Part shown: positions 1 to 8,395 of the stretch, piece by piece
Position numbering within the stretch: the first letter of the stretch is position 1
Layout of the letters: each line of letters begins with the position of its first letter
Assembly: GCA_007693485.1 (NCBI GenBank)
Contig: REDM01000166.1
Coordinates: 1-32,113 of the forward strand
Source of the DNA: Spirochaetaceae bacterium
GTDB taxonomy: Bacteria; Spirochaetota; Spirochaetia; DSM-27196; PWMO01
DNA length: 32,113 nucleotides
Reading direction: 5' to 3'
Program-made: the position numbers and the translations under genes
Notes under the pieces: generated by a model
What the model was told of the DNA's origin: nothing
Databases searched by the model: none
Seen by the model: the letters and a program-made list of their open reading frames with translations, nothing else

Positions 1-30
1 TGCTGCGTCTACCAATTTCGCCACGCCGGC
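1..30 (-). tRNA. tRNA-Leu, 5' part only (cut by window edge)
   Basis: Read on the minus strand this is the first 30 bases of a tRNA: acceptor strand GCCGGCG, then TGGCGAAATTGGTAGACGCA, the D-arm sequence typical of bacterial tRNA-Leu. The anticodon and the rest lie beyond the left edge, so the isoacceptor cannot be read. A weak minus-strand promoter (TTGAAA at 76-71, TAGTCT at 53-48, 17-nt spacer) lies just upstream and would start transcription about 10 nt before the tRNA. Confidence 0.85.
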
Positions 31-99
31 ACGAATGACAGTTCCCGAGACTACACCGTTTTTGGCTCCGTTTCAAGCCGCGGGCGCGTGCCCTGCGCG

Positions 100-1065
100 T
101 CAGGCAAGCACCAGAAAGAGCAGGGGAACGATCCCGATGACCGCGAGCGTCGTGACCAGCCACGCGGAGTTGGCCAGATCCAGGTCGAACCCGTAGAGCG
201 CCGGCGGCACCAGGGCCAGGAAGGCAGACGGCATGAACGACGCGATGACGATCACCTTCAGCGGAACGCCATTCATTACCGCGCCCAGGCCGAAGAGCCA
301 TGCCAAGGGGATGAGGACCAGGGGGATCGCCACAAACTTGGCGAAGGCCACCATTGCCACCTCTCGGCGGTAGTGACCGAGGCGGGTGACCCGAAGCGTC
401 AGACCGATGGAGCAGCCGAGCGTCGCGGTCATCAGCGGAACGATGATGTCGGAGACGGTGATCAGGACGTCCGGCGGCGTCAGCCCGATCCACTTGAGCA
501 CGCTGCCAACCACAATGGCACCCAGCGGCGCCACGGCGATGGGCTTGATCGCAAAGAGCCGCGCGTTGAACCGGATGTCCCGCAACGGCCCCGTGCCCAC
601 CTGCTGCGTCAACGGGAACCCCACCGCGTAATAGGTGGTCTCCTCAAAGACGCGAAAGAGCTGCACCAGCGAGAAGCCCAGCGGCCCGTAGAGCACAAAG
701 GCGATCAGGGCGGCAAATACGCCGAGGTTGGTAAACATGCTCGCACTGAGCACGCTGCCCGCGCGGAAGGGAGGAAGGCGAAACAGTTTGATGCAGAGGA
801 TGGCGGTTCCCGCGCCCACCGCCAGTGAGAGCACGCCGAGCACCGGCATCACCATGAGCTCCGCGTGCGCAAGCCGCAGCCGCCAGAACGCGTTGAGGAT
901 GGCCACCGGTTGCAGCACCAGCAGACCAAACAGTTTCATTCCACTGGAAAACCGGATGACGTTCTCGAAGCGGGCGAGCCGAAACCCCAGTAGAACGCGC
1001 TGGGCCGCGTAGCCAACACCGATGCTGCCGAAACTCACGGCCAGGATGAAGAGCAGTCGTTCCAT
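100..1065 (-). CDS. AEC-family (auxin efflux carrier-like) membrane permease
   Basis: A 321-aa, strongly hydrophobic protein with about ten predicted membrane segments spread over its whole length. It begins MERLLFILAVSFGSIGVGYA, as members of the AEC/membrane transport protein family do, and the length fits that family. Bacterial members export or take up small organic acids; the substrate here is unknown. There is no convincing ribosome binding site before the ATG at 1065. The preceding minus-strand gene ends 28 nt upstream, so the two are probably cotranscribed. The family call rests on hydropathy and sequence character. Confidence 0.75.
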   Translation of the reverse strand: MERLLFILAVSFGSIGVGYAAQRVLLGFRLARFENVIRFSSGMKLFGLLVLQPVAILNAFWRLRLAHAELMVMPVLGVLSLAVGAGTAILCIKLFRLPPFRAGSVLSASMFTNLGVFAALIAFVLYGPLGFSLVQLFRVFEETTYYAVGFPLTQQVGTGPLRDIRFNARLFAIKPIAVAPLGAIVVGSVLKWIGLTPPDVLITVSDIIVPLMTATLGCSIGLTLRVTRLGHYRREVAMVAFAKFVAIPLVLIPLAWLFGLGAVMNGVPLKVIVIASFMPSAFLALVPPALYGFDLDLANSAWLVTTLAVIGIVPLLFLVLA

Positions 1066-1093
1066 GGGTGTACGTTTGAGGCGTATGGCCCCG

Positions 1094-1483
1094 CTACAAG
1101 GCGCCCTTATCGACTACCAGGGTCATGATGTAATTCACGGTGTTCATATCCATGTCCACCGCGAAGGCGTCGACCGACTCGCGGATGAACTGCCATTCGT
1201 CGATGGTGAGCGGGTCCGCGTCGTGGTCGTAGCTGCCGAGGAAGAGGTCGATGACCGCGCCGATGCGGGTGCTGTACTCGCCGAGCCGGTGATCGTCCTG
1301 CAGGAGGGGGGCGTTTCGGTCATGAAAGTACTCGAAGATGTCGTCCAGCATCTCTTCGGGGAGACCGGGCAGGCAGCCGGTGAATCCGTCGCGGGCGAGG
1401 TCGATTCGGGCTGCCTCGTTCGCGTCGGGGTGAGTCTTGGGAAGCTTGGTGATGCGTCGACGAAATCGCTCTGAACCGTACAT
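1094..1483 (-). CDS. Hypothetical 129-aa protein
   Basis: I do not recognise this family. The chosen start is the ATG at 1483 (MYGSERFRRRITKLPK). Two earlier in-frame starts exist, at 1501 and 1570, but the last would run through the promoter and start of the divergent gene at 1573. The protein is soluble, with a basic N-terminus and an acidic remainder rich in Asp/Glu (LPEEMLDDIFEYFHDR; DMDMNTVNYIMTLVVD near the end). There is no signal peptide or membrane segment. It lies 28 nt upstream of the AEC permease gene on the same strand. The start is uncertain; the frame is supported by codon bias. Confidence 0.55.
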   Translation of the reverse strand: MYGSERFRRRITKLPKTHPDANEAARIDLARDGFTGCLPGLPEEMLDDIFEYFHDRNAPLLQDDHRLGEYSTRIGAVIDLFLGSYDHDADPLTIDEWQFIRESVDAFAVDMDMNTVNYIMTLVVDKGAL

Positions 1484-1513
1484 GGTCTCTGCAGCATACA
1501 TCCAAACCGCGCG

Positions 1514-1543
1514 TTGACCAAGGGGGGATCGATCCCCTACAAT
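1514..1543 (+). promoter_or_regulatory. Promoter of the 1573 gene with a perfect palindrome in its spacer
   Basis: TTGACC (1514-1519), an 18-nt spacer, then TACAAT (1538-1543). The spacer contains the perfect 14-bp palindrome GGGGATCGATCCCC (1524-1537), which abuts the -10 box. This is a natural position for a dimeric repressor or spacer-binding activator. The regulator is unknown. Confidence 0.6.
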
Positions 1544-1572
1544 GCAACAAACCCCATTCAAGCGAGGCAACT

Positions 1573-1902
1573 GTGGCGAAGCAGACGGCGGAACTGTCGG
1601 TTCTTGGAGACTATTCCTTCGATGAAAAAACGATCAACATTCATCCCAACGACGGATACGATCTCGGTCTGATGACGCTTTCGCACGTTGTCCGGATATT
1701 TGCCGGTTGTACGCCCGAACAGTTCGCGGACGGCAGCGGAGCGAACGTCTTTGGCACGCTCTACCTGAAAAACGAGTGTCGGATTGGCACGGTGGAGATG
1801 AGTCTGAAGACCGCCGAGAAGCTCGGAAAGGCGCGCAAGGTGCGCCTCGTGCTGGTTCCCGGAGACGACTCCTACGGCAAACTACTGCTGCAACCGCTGT
1901 AA
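1573..1902 (+). CDS. Conserved-looking hypothetical 109-aa protein
   Basis: Starts at GTG 1573 with GAGG (1564-1567) five nt upstream and a good promoter 30-60 nt upstream. The protein is small and soluble, with no signal peptide. It has a compact alpha/beta look, for example DYSFDEKTINIHPNDGYDLG near residues 12-31 and KARKVRLVLVPGDD near residue 90. I do not recognise the family. It is followed after 110 nt by a lipoprotein gene on the same strand. Its promoter carries an operator-like palindrome, so it may be specifically regulated. Confidence 0.7.
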   Translation: MAKQTAELSVLGDYSFDEKTINIHPNDGYDLGLMTLSHVVRIFAGCTPEQFADGSGANVFGTLYLKNECRIGTVEMSLKTAEKLGKARKVRLVLVPGDDSYGKLLLQPL

Positions 1903-2012
1903 CGGCGCCTGTTTCTTCCGCCAACGGCCCGGGACGACCAAAAAAGAACAACTTTGAGAACACCCTTTGGTAATTCAGACGACGAGTTGATATCTTCTGG
2001 AGAACAGGATGT

Positions 2013-3602
2013 ATGATGTATCGTCTGAAGCCAACGGTGTTGTTCTTCGCGCCGGCCCTCTTTCTGGGTTGGATGCTCCTTGCGAGCTGCGCCGGTGGTC
2101 CGCCCACACTGCCTCCGGCGGTCAATACTCGCCGACTCACCAACCCCGACGCTCCGATTGGACTTGCCGCACGGCTGTTTGACCGCGTCGGTGATCTCAC
2201 GGAACGAATCGAACTCGCCAACGAAGCCGCCGACGCAGCACGGTCCTCCGGTGCCTCGGACGACGCCGGGCTGCTGCTCGACTACGCGCGTACCCTGATA
2301 CCGTTTGCTCCTGCACATCCTCGGACTGTCGTGGCGGCGGCGAACACCGCCGTGCAGTTTGCCGCGGTCGGCAGAACCGTCGATGCGGTGCAGGTGCTGG
2401 AAGGAGAGTTTGCGCGCCTGGCCGAGATTCCCAACGCAACCGACCGCGGTGCCGCGCTTGAGGCGATCATCAACGTGTCCTTTCTGGTGGGCGACGAGAG
2501 CTTCGACCTGCTCACGCGGGCCGTTCAGTCCATCTTTGTGATGGAAGACCTCTCGACTCGTGTTCGGCTGCTCACCGAAACCGCGGTGCTCTACTACCGC
2601 GCCGGAAACCGGGGTACGGCCAACTCTCTGATGCAGCAGGCCATCCCCGCCGCGGGCTCGCTCGCCGACCCATGGCAGCGGGCGGCGGCAATTGGCTCGC
2701 TGGCGGTTGCCCATCATCGCACCGATAACCGGGATGCGGCGATTACCGCGGTGGACTCCGCGATGGAAGAGTTGCGCCGCGGCGGAAACGGCGCTCCAAC
2801 CGCAACCGCGGCTCCCTACCTTCTGCGTATCCTCGACGCGGTGGTGTTGCTGTCGCAGCAGTTGACTGCGGTCGAGCTGGTTGACCGCATTGCCGATCCC
2901 GAGACGCGGGCGCGGGGACTGTCCGGCATTGCGGTCGGGTTTGGCCAGGAGGGCGCTCGTTCGGCGGCGTACATATTCTTCTCCCGTGCGGCGCGCGAGG
3001 CTTCGCTGGTCGAAGATCGAGGGGGGCGCATTCGCGCGATGACCGATGTTGCCTCCGGCTACCTGCAGATCGGCGATGCCGATCTCGCGGTCATTCAGGC
3101 CAACGGGGCCGCTTCGGTCACCTTGCAGATTCCCGACACCGCCGAACAGATTGCTGCAGGCGGGCTGGTCATGTCCGTCTATGCGCGCTCGCGCGAGCGC
3201 GGGCGCGCGGAAACCTTCCTCTCGGACCTGCCCGAGGGTCGCGTTCGCGAAGAAGTAGCGCTTGCGTTTGCCCAGCAGCTCATCGCCGGTGGGCAGATCG
3301 CGGAAGCGCCGGCCAACGAGCAGATGGTCTCCGACGCCCGGTCAATCTTGCTGCGCTACCTGGGAAGTGATGGAGCCGCTACCGCGATATCCGATGCGCG
3401 GACCGCCGGTGCTGTTGCCCGGGCGTTTGCCCAGGTCGGGGATATCGGGAACGCTGTCCGTTGGATGAATCCCACCGCTGATCCCGCGTCAACCGCGTGG
3501 GCGCTCATTGCCATCGGGCGCGTCCATCCGCAGATGGACTCCCTCTCACCGGCAGACCGCGACGCGCTCGAACGGGTGCGCGCGGCGGTCGCCGCTCGCT
3601 GA
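2013..3602 (+). CDS. Putative lipoprotein with alpha-helical repeats
   Basis: A 529-aa protein with a lipoprotein signal peptide: hydrophobic stretch at residues 8-23 and lipobox LASC, placing the lipid-modified cysteine at residue 26. The mature part consists of repeated Ala-rich helical hairpins (for example ALEAIINVSFLVGDESFDLL and AAIGSLAVAHHRTDNRDAAI) that resemble TPR/HEAT-like solenoids. It is therefore probably a scaffold anchored in the inner or outer membrane, facing the periplasm. No catalytic motif is visible. GGAG at 1999-2002 precedes the ATG at 2013. It ends 29 nt from the convergent pyrH stop. The function is unknown. Confidence 0.8.
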   Translation: MMYRLKPTVLFFAPALFLGWMLLASCAGGPPTLPPAVNTRRLTNPDAPIGLAARLFDRVGDLTERIELANEAADAARSSGASDDAGLLLDYARTLIPFAPAHPRTVVAAANTAVQFAAVGRTVDAVQVLEGEFARLAEIPNATDRGAALEAIINVSFLVGDESFDLLTRAVQSIFVMEDLSTRVRLLTETAVLYYRAGNRGTANSLMQQAIPAAGSLADPWQRAAAIGSLAVAHHRTDNRDAAITAVDSAMEELRRGGNGAPTATAAPYLLRILDAVVLLSQQLTAVELVDRIADPETRARGLSGIAVGFGQEGARSAAYIFFSRAAREASLVEDRGGRIRAMTDVASGYLQIGDADLAVIQANGAASVTLQIPDTAEQIAAGGLVMSVYARSRERGRAETFLSDLPEGRVREEVALAFAQQLIAGGQIAEAPANEQMVSDARSILLRYLGSDGAATAISDARTAGAVARAFAQVGDIGNAVRWMNPTADPASTAWALIAIGRVHPQMDSLSPADRDALERVRAAVAAR

Positions 3603-3631
3603 AACCGAATGCGCCGCCGGGCGCCCATCGG

Positions 3632-4312
3632 TCAGCCGCCGATGGTGGTTCCCACGAAGGGTCGGCCGGCGAGGATGTTCTCCAGATTGGCGATGTCTTT
3701 TCCCGCGGCAATCACCTGGAGACCAAGCTCGGCCGCCCGGCGCGTGGCAACCGGATCAAAGGGCAGGTTGGCGCCGGGAACCCAGTCCGAACCCACGAGC
3801 GCGCGAAAGTCATCCCAGGAGACCCGGTCAAGCGGCACGGCGCTGGGGTCCTTTCGGGGATCCGCGCTGTACACCTTGTCGATGTTGGACAGGTTGATGA
3901 CCTGCCGCGCTCCGCACGCCTCGGCCAGCGTCACCGCAACAAAGTCGGTAGAGAACCCGGGCTTCCATCCACCGGCAACCAGTACCGGGCCGGTGAACCC
4001 GGTTATCCGGTCGGGCTCGGTGACTACCGGTTCCGCCGTCACGTCGGAGAGCGCCGCGTGCAGAAGGGTGGCGTTGATCCGGGTGGCCGCGATACCGATT
4101 GTGTCGAGGGCGTGATGGCTCGGTGCCTCCACCACCGCGCGATAAGCCTGCTGATAGCGCCGCGCCGGGGCGCCACCTCCGGTGATCAGGATCATGCGTC
4201 GGCCGCCGTCGGCGACAAAGGCACGTACGGTTCGACAGAACGCACTCAAGAATTCGCGGTCTACGTCATCGGGCGATACAATCGAGCCGCCCACTGAGAT
4301 TACAACGGTCAT
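3632..4312 (-). CDS. pyrH: UMP kinase, archaeal/spirochaete type
   Basis: A 226-aa amino acid kinase fold protein that phosphorylates UMP to UDP in pyrimidine nucleotide synthesis. Visible signatures are the N-terminal SVGGSI loop, ILITGGGAPAR, the nucleotide-binding stretch NLSNIDKVYSADPRKDP, and the C-terminal PFDPVATRRAAELG followed by DIANLENI. The short N-terminus and the SNIDKVY block fit the archaeal-type PyrH subfamily, which also occurs in spirochaetes, rather than the usual bacterial type. Start chosen at ATG 4312, with GAGGGAGG just upstream; a TTG one codon earlier is possible. It diverges from the gene at 4368 and shares an AT-rich intergenic region with it. Confidence 0.9.
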   Translation of the reverse strand: MTVVISVGGSIVSPDDVDREFLSAFCRTVRAFVADGGRRMILITGGGAPARRYQQAYRAVVEAPSHHALDTIGIAATRINATLLHAALSDVTAEPVVTEPDRITGFTGPVLVAGGWKPGFSTDFVAVTLAEACGARQVINLSNIDKVYSADPRKDPSAVPLDRVSWDDFRALVGSDWVPGANLPFDPVATRRAAELGLQVIAAGKDIANLENILAGRPFVGTTIGG

Positions 4313-4352
4313 CAAGCCTCCCTCGGGTGTATGCGAACGGGTACAGGGTTCG

Positions 4353-4367
4353 TATATTATAGTATAG
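4353..4367 (+). promoter_or_regulatory. AT-rich -10 region between divergent pyrH and UVR-motif gene
   Basis: TATATTATAGTATAG runs straight into the ATG at 4368. On the plus strand TATTAT (4355-4360) is the best -10 and leaves 7 nt before the ATG, which predicts a leaderless mRNA. On the minus strand the same bases offer TATAAT/TATACT for pyrH. No good -35 is visible for either direction. Confidence 0.4.
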
Positions 4368-5120
4368 ATGAGTGGAGATCTGACACCATTCCTTACATCG
4401 TGGCCGTACGACCCCGATCACACCCTCCGCATCGTTGCCGCCGAAGACGGCAGGCAGGTGCTGCAGGTGCGCCTGCCCCTGGGCGTCGAGCAGTACGAGC
4501 TCGACGGGAGGCCCGATGGCGCGCGTCCTTTCGAGAAAGAGAGCTTTGTCGAAGAGGTGGAGGACCGGGTCGCCGCGCACGTTTCCCACTACGGCAGCGA
4601 CAGCGAGTTCGAGCTCGGGCACGACGATGCAACCGCCCTGCACAACGAGGGGCTGCTCTTCTACTACCGCTATCTTCTGCTCTTTCAGATCAACGACTTC
4701 GCCCGAGTGGCCCGAGATACGGGGCACAATCTCAAGCTCTGTCGGCTGCTCGAGCGGTACTGCTCGGACGATAGTGACCGAAACGCGGTCCTGCAGTTCA
4801 AACCCTATATCCTGCGGATGAACGCAATGGCACGGGCCATGCTGTCCATTCAGAATCAGGTTCGCGATGTTGCGCACTCGGTTCTCACCAAGGCGATTCA
4901 GGAGATCGAGTCGCTTGAAGAGATTGAATCGCCCGCGTTTCAGTTTGAACGAATCCGCTCGATCAACTACCTGCGGTCGGCGCTTCGACAGATCGACGAG
5001 CAGGCATCCGGCCCGATCAACGAGCTGGAGACAGAGCTGCAAAAAGCGGTTGATGACGAGAACTACGAACGCGCCGCCGAGATCCGTGACCGGTTACGAC
5101 GGATGGGGGACTCGCCTTGA
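4368..5120 (+). CDS. UVR-motif (UvrB/UvrC interaction motif) protein
   Basis: A 250-aa soluble protein with a C-terminal UVR motif: ELQKAVDDENYERAAEIRDR at about residues 223-242, the helical hairpin found in UvrB, UvrC, ClpC and McsA. The rest is unfamiliar: an N-terminal beta-rich part (LRIVAAEDGRQVLQVRLPLG) and a central helical region. It lacks the nuclease and helicase domains of UvrC/UvrB and the zinc motifs of McsA, so it is not one of those. No Shine-Dalgarno precedes the ATG; a -10 lies 7 nt upstream. It heads a plus-strand run with the LolA-like, RodZ-like and RimO genes. Its specific role is unknown. Confidence 0.7.
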   Translation: MSGDLTPFLTSWPYDPDHTLRIVAAEDGRQVLQVRLPLGVEQYELDGRPDGARPFEKESFVEEVEDRVAAHVSHYGSDSEFELGHDDATALHNEGLLFYYRYLLLFQINDFARVARDTGHNLKLCRLLERYCSDDSDRNAVLQFKPYILRMNAMARAMLSIQNQVRDVAHSVLTKAIQEIESLEEIESPAFQFERIRSINYLRSALRQIDEQASGPINELETELQKAVDDENYERAAEIRDRLRRMGDSP

Positions 5121-5167
5121 CAAACGCGTCGCATTTGTTGTCAATTGAAAAGGAAGGAACGCCACCC

Positions 5168-5878
5168 ATGAAATCTCGAACCCATTCTGAAATATTTCAC
5201 ACGTTGGGCCGCCTGGTGGCTCTGGTTGTGTGTGTTTCTGTGTCGATCGTTACGGTCTCGGCGCAGGAGCTCCTGACCGCTACCCGGTTTTTTGACACCG
5301 TCGCGGAACGGTACGCCACCATCGACGACTACGTGGCCGCCATTGTCATGCGCAATGGAAGCGAGCGCATGGAAGGAACGCTCTTCTACCGACGCCCGAA
5401 CCTGGTGAGGATAGACTTTACCTCGCCGGAGAATCAGGTGCTGGTTTCGGACGGCGAAACGCTGATGATTCACGTTCCGCGACATAACGTGACCTTGCAG
5501 CAGACGCTCCGCCGCCGCGAGCAGAACGTCGGTGGACTTGCCACCAGTCAGGGGTTGCGGCTCATGCGCGCCAACTACAGCATCGCCTACCTTCACGGAC
5601 CGGCCCCGGTTCCACTGGACGAAGGCTCGTCCGTCATGGTGACCAAGCTCCGTCTCGACTGGCGAAACACCAACGAGGGGTTTCGTCAGCTCATTCTCTC
5701 CGTAGACGACAACCTGGTCATTCGCCGGATCGAGGGAATCACCCCCAACTTCGATGAGGTCCGGTTTGATTTCCGCGACATTCGACTCAACCAGAGTATT
5801 CCCTCCACCCGATTTGAGTATACTCCACCGCCGGGTGCAAACCGCCTGAACAACTTCCTGTTCGAAAACGAGGGATAG
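5168..5878 (+). CDS. LolA-like outer-membrane lipoprotein carrier protein
   Basis: A 236-aa exported protein. Start chosen at ATG 5168, preceded by GGAAGGAA (5152-5159), because this gives a classical signal peptide ending SAQE near residue 33; a longer frame from TTG 5117 is less likely. The mature part matches the LolA-like beta-half-barrel: an early helix (ATRFFDTVAERYATIDDYVA), then EGTLFYRRPNLVRIDF and paired strands to the end. Family members bind lipoproteins in the periplasm and carry them to the outer membrane. A perfect TTGACA (5117-5122) overlaps the upstream stop codon and could be a -35, but the -10 (TCAATT) is poor. The next gene starts directly at its stop codon. Confidence 0.8.
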   Translation: MKSRTHSEIFHTLGRLVALVVCVSVSIVTVSAQELLTATRFFDTVAERYATIDDYVAAIVMRNGSERMEGTLFYRRPNLVRIDFTSPENQVLVSDGETLMIHVPRHNVTLQQTLRRREQNVGGLATSQGLRLMRANYSIAYLHGPAPVPLDEGSSVMVTKLRLDWRNTNEGFRQLILSVDDNLVIRRIEGITPNFDEVRFDFRDIRLNQSIPSTRFEYTPPPGANRLNNFLFENEG

Positions 5879-6970
5879 ATGGAAGCGATTGGCGCGAAGT
5901 TTCAGGCCGCACGGGAAGCCAAGGGGTATACCATCGAGCAGGTGGCCCGGGATACGCACATATCCAAGCGGTTTCTGCAGGCAATCGAGGTCGAAGACTT
6001 CGACGAGTTTCCCGGTGAACCCTACCTGCTCGGATTTCTGCGCAGCTACGCCGAGTTTCTTGACCTTGATTCCCGCGAAGTCGTGTCGCTCTACCGAAAC
6101 CTCAAGCTGCAGGAGCAGCCCGCTCCCATCGGCGAACTCCTGGTACGGCGCAGTCCCCGGCCCTACCTGATTGCGGCTGCCGTGGTGATTCTGCTGGGAG
6201 CCGCCGTTGCGGGAAGCGTCTTGTACCTCACCGGCGAGGCGTTCCAGGCCCGCCGCGCCGCGCGCCGGGAATCAGCCTCAGGAGAGATTGCCGGCGAGCA
6301 GTACACCATGACGGAAGAGGTGATGGAACGCCGTTTCAACCAGGGCGACACAATCCGGGTCACCGTGCGCGACGAACCCTATCCGCTGATGCTTGCAGCC
6401 ATCACCGACAGCCTCACCATCGAGACCCCGTTTGGGCAGCACACGCTGGCCGCCGCACAGGAGCAGGCCATCGATATCAACCAGGATGGGCAGACCGACC
6501 TGCGTGTGATCGTGCGCGAGATAGCGGACGGCAGCGCTGTGGTGCGGTTCGATCGCCTGGTGCAGTCCCCCTCGGCCACAAACGGGGCGGTCGCCTCTGT
6601 CGGCTCACCGACGCGTACCGAAGCGGTTGGTTCTACGACCGTGCCGTCGCGGGTGCGCCAGGCAACGCTGATTGCGGAGTTTCCCGCTCAACGGGCGATC
6701 ACACTCTCGATACAGTTTACCGGTCCCACAATGCTCCGCACGCTGGTGGACGGTACCACCAGAACCGAGCGATTTTTCCAGAGTGGACAGAGTCTGGAGG
6801 TCAACGCCCAGAGCAGCGCTCAGCTGTGGACATCCAACGCAGGAGCAACCCGCGTCACCGTTGAAGGCCGCGAGGTCTCCCTGGGCAGTGCCGGCCAGGT
6901 AACCGCCGCCCTGATCGGCTGGGTCGAAGGTCCCGGCAACGCGCGGCTTGAACTCGTTCCGGTCTACTGA
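5879..6970 (+). CDS. RodZ-like helix-turn-helix membrane protein
   Basis: A 363-aa protein with RodZ architecture. A cytoplasmic HTH domain at about residues 4-70 (IGAKFQAAREAKGYTIEQVA, then DTHISKRFLQAIE and PGEPYLLGFLRSYAEFLDLD) is followed by a single membrane span at about 96-118, a linker, and a C-terminal periplasmic domain ending in a DUF4115-like module. RodZ links MreB to the envelope in rod- or helix-shaped cells. The N-terminus MEAIGAKFQAAREAKG is typical of the HTH_25 family. The ATG follows the lolA-like stop codon with no gap (GAGGGATAGATG), so translation is probably coupled. A cell-shape role is inferred from architecture only. Confidence 0.8.
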   Translation: MEAIGAKFQAAREAKGYTIEQVARDTHISKRFLQAIEVEDFDEFPGEPYLLGFLRSYAEFLDLDSREVVSLYRNLKLQEQPAPIGELLVRRSPRPYLIAAAVVILLGAAVAGSVLYLTGEAFQARRAARRESASGEIAGEQYTMTEEVMERRFNQGDTIRVTVRDEPYPLMLAAITDSLTIETPFGQHTLAAAQEQAIDINQDGQTDLRVIVREIADGSAVVRFDRLVQSPSATNGAVASVGSPTRTEAVGSTTVPSRVRQATLIAEFPAQRAITLSIQFTGPTMLRTLVDGTTRTERFFQSGQSLEVNAQSSAQLWTSNAGATRVTVEGREVSLGSAGQVTAALIGWVEGPGNARLELVPVY

Positions 6971-6991
6971 CCGGTCACCAGAGCAGTTCCG

Positions 6992-8395
6992 TTGTCATCC
7001 TCCGCCCCATCCTTCTTCATCGAAAACCTCGGCTGCTCCAAGAATCAGGTTGACGCGGAAATCATGATCGCGGCGCTCGAAGGCGCCGGTTGGACCATCG
7101 CCGACAGCCCCGAGACCGCCGGACTGATCATCGTCAACAGCTGTGGGTTCATCGATTCCGCCAAAGAAGAGTCGATCGAGGTGGCCTTTGGCTTTCGACG
7201 GGCCTTCCCGCAGATACCGCTGTTGATGGCGGGCTGCCTCTCGCAGCGCTATGCGCAAGACCTTTTTCGCGACATGCCGGAGCTGACCGGTGTCTTTGGA
7301 AACCGCGCTCCGGCCCGCGTACCCGAGATTGCCTCGGAGTTGATCGCCGGCCGTCGCGCAATTCTGGTCCCCACCGAGCGCGGCCCCGTGCCGCGACGTG
7401 GCCGGCTGCTGTCATTCCCCGGTAGCGCATATGTCAAGATCTCCGAGGGGTGCGATTCCCGCTGCACCTTCTGCGCCATCCCCAGCATCCGCGGCGGCCT
7501 GCAGAGCCGCAGCGTTGACGACGTGGTTGCCGAGGTGCGCGAACTGCTCGCACGCGGCGTCTTTGAGATCACCCTGGTTTCCCAGGACTTCAGCGCCTTC
7601 GGTCGCGATCGCTCTGGTAATCGCGATCGCACCGCTGCCGGCGAATCGGCGGCGCTGTTGCGTGCGATCAGCGCCATCCCCGGCGACTTCTGGATCCGCC
7701 CGCTCTACGTCTACCCGGAGAACTTTCCGCGCGAGATCCTCGACATCTGCGCCGCCGATCCGCGACTGCTGCCCTACTTTGATCTGCCGTTCCAGCACGC
7801 CGACGCCACGGTCCTGCGACGCATGGGCCGCCCCGGTGACGGCGCGCACTACCTCAGCCTGGTACATCAGATTCGCGAGGCGATTCCCGATGCGGTCATT
7901 CGCGCGACGCTGATGGTGGGCTTTCCGGGGGAGGGCCCCGCGGAGTATGCGACACTCAAGGCGTTTCAGCAGCAGGTAGAGCTCGACTGGGCCGGGGTGT
8001 TTGCCTTTTCACCGCAGGAGGGTACCGCCGCCGCCCGCCTTGTGGGCCGTTACCCGATGGCAAGCAAACGCAGCGCCGCTTCCCGGAAGCGGGTTCTCGA
8101 GCGCGCCCAGCGAGAGATAACCGAGCAGCGGCTGTCGCGGTTTGTCGGCCGGACAATGCCCGTGCTGCTGGAGGAGCCGGTCACCGGCGAGCCGCTCTAC
8201 CTTGCCCGAGCCTGGTGTCACGCGCCCGACGTGGACGGGCTTGTGGTGCTGCGAACCGGCGACCAGCCCAAGGACCGGCTCTCGCCGGGCATGCGGGTCC
8301 GCGCCAAAATCGTGCGGGTGCGCGGCGTCGATCTGGAGGCGGTGATGGAACCGCAGGATGCCCCGCAGAACCGGAAGGCCGGGCATGCGTCGTAG
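6992..8395 (+). CDS. rimO: Ribosomal protein S12 methylthiotransferase RimO
   Basis: A 467-aa radical-SAM methylthiotransferase. The N-terminal MTTase domain carries the three cluster-binding cysteines C15 (ENLGCSKNQVD), C51 (VNSCGFID) and C82 (MAGCLSQ). The radical SAM motif CDSRCTFC gives C154, C158 and C161. A C-terminal TRAM-type domain follows. ENLGCSKNQVDAE is the RimO rather than MiaB signature, so it should methylthiolate the conserved aspartate of S12. No ATG or GTG precedes the conserved N-terminus, so TTG 6992 is the start; its ribosome binding site is weak. It overlaps the next gene by 11 nt. Confidence 0.92.
   Translation: MSSSAPSFFIENLGCSKNQVDAEIMIAALEGAGWTIADSPETAGLIIVNSCGFIDSAKEESIEVAFGFRRAFPQIPLLMAGCLSQRYAQDLFRDMPELTGVFGNRAPARVPEIASELIAGRRAILVPTERGPVPRRGRLLSFPGSAYVKISEGCDSRCTFCAIPSIRGGLQSRSVDDVVAEVRELLARGVFEITLVSQDFSAFGRDRSGNRDRTAAGESAALLRAISAIPGDFWIRPLYVYPENFPREILDICAADPRLLPYFDLPFQHADATVLRRMGRPGDGAHYLSLVHQIREAIPDAVIRATLMVGFPGEGPAEYATLKAFQQQVELDWAGVFAFSPQEGTAAARLVGRYPMASKRSAASRKRVLERAQREITEQRLSRFVGRTMPVLLEEPVTGEPLYLARAWCHAPDVDGLVVLRTGDQPKDRLSPGMRVRAKIVRVRGVDLEAVMEPQDAPQNRKAGHAS

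Noticed and set aside
88-828. Charged 246-codon plus-strand frame
   Set aside because: Shadow of the AEC permease gene; low-complexity Arg/Asp/Gln composition typical of antisense GC-rich DNA.
3625-3645. Hairpin CCATCGG-N7-CCGATGG between convergent lipoprotein and pyrH genes
   Set aside because: It lacks a T-run on either strand and overlaps the pyrH stop codon, so I did not call a terminator.
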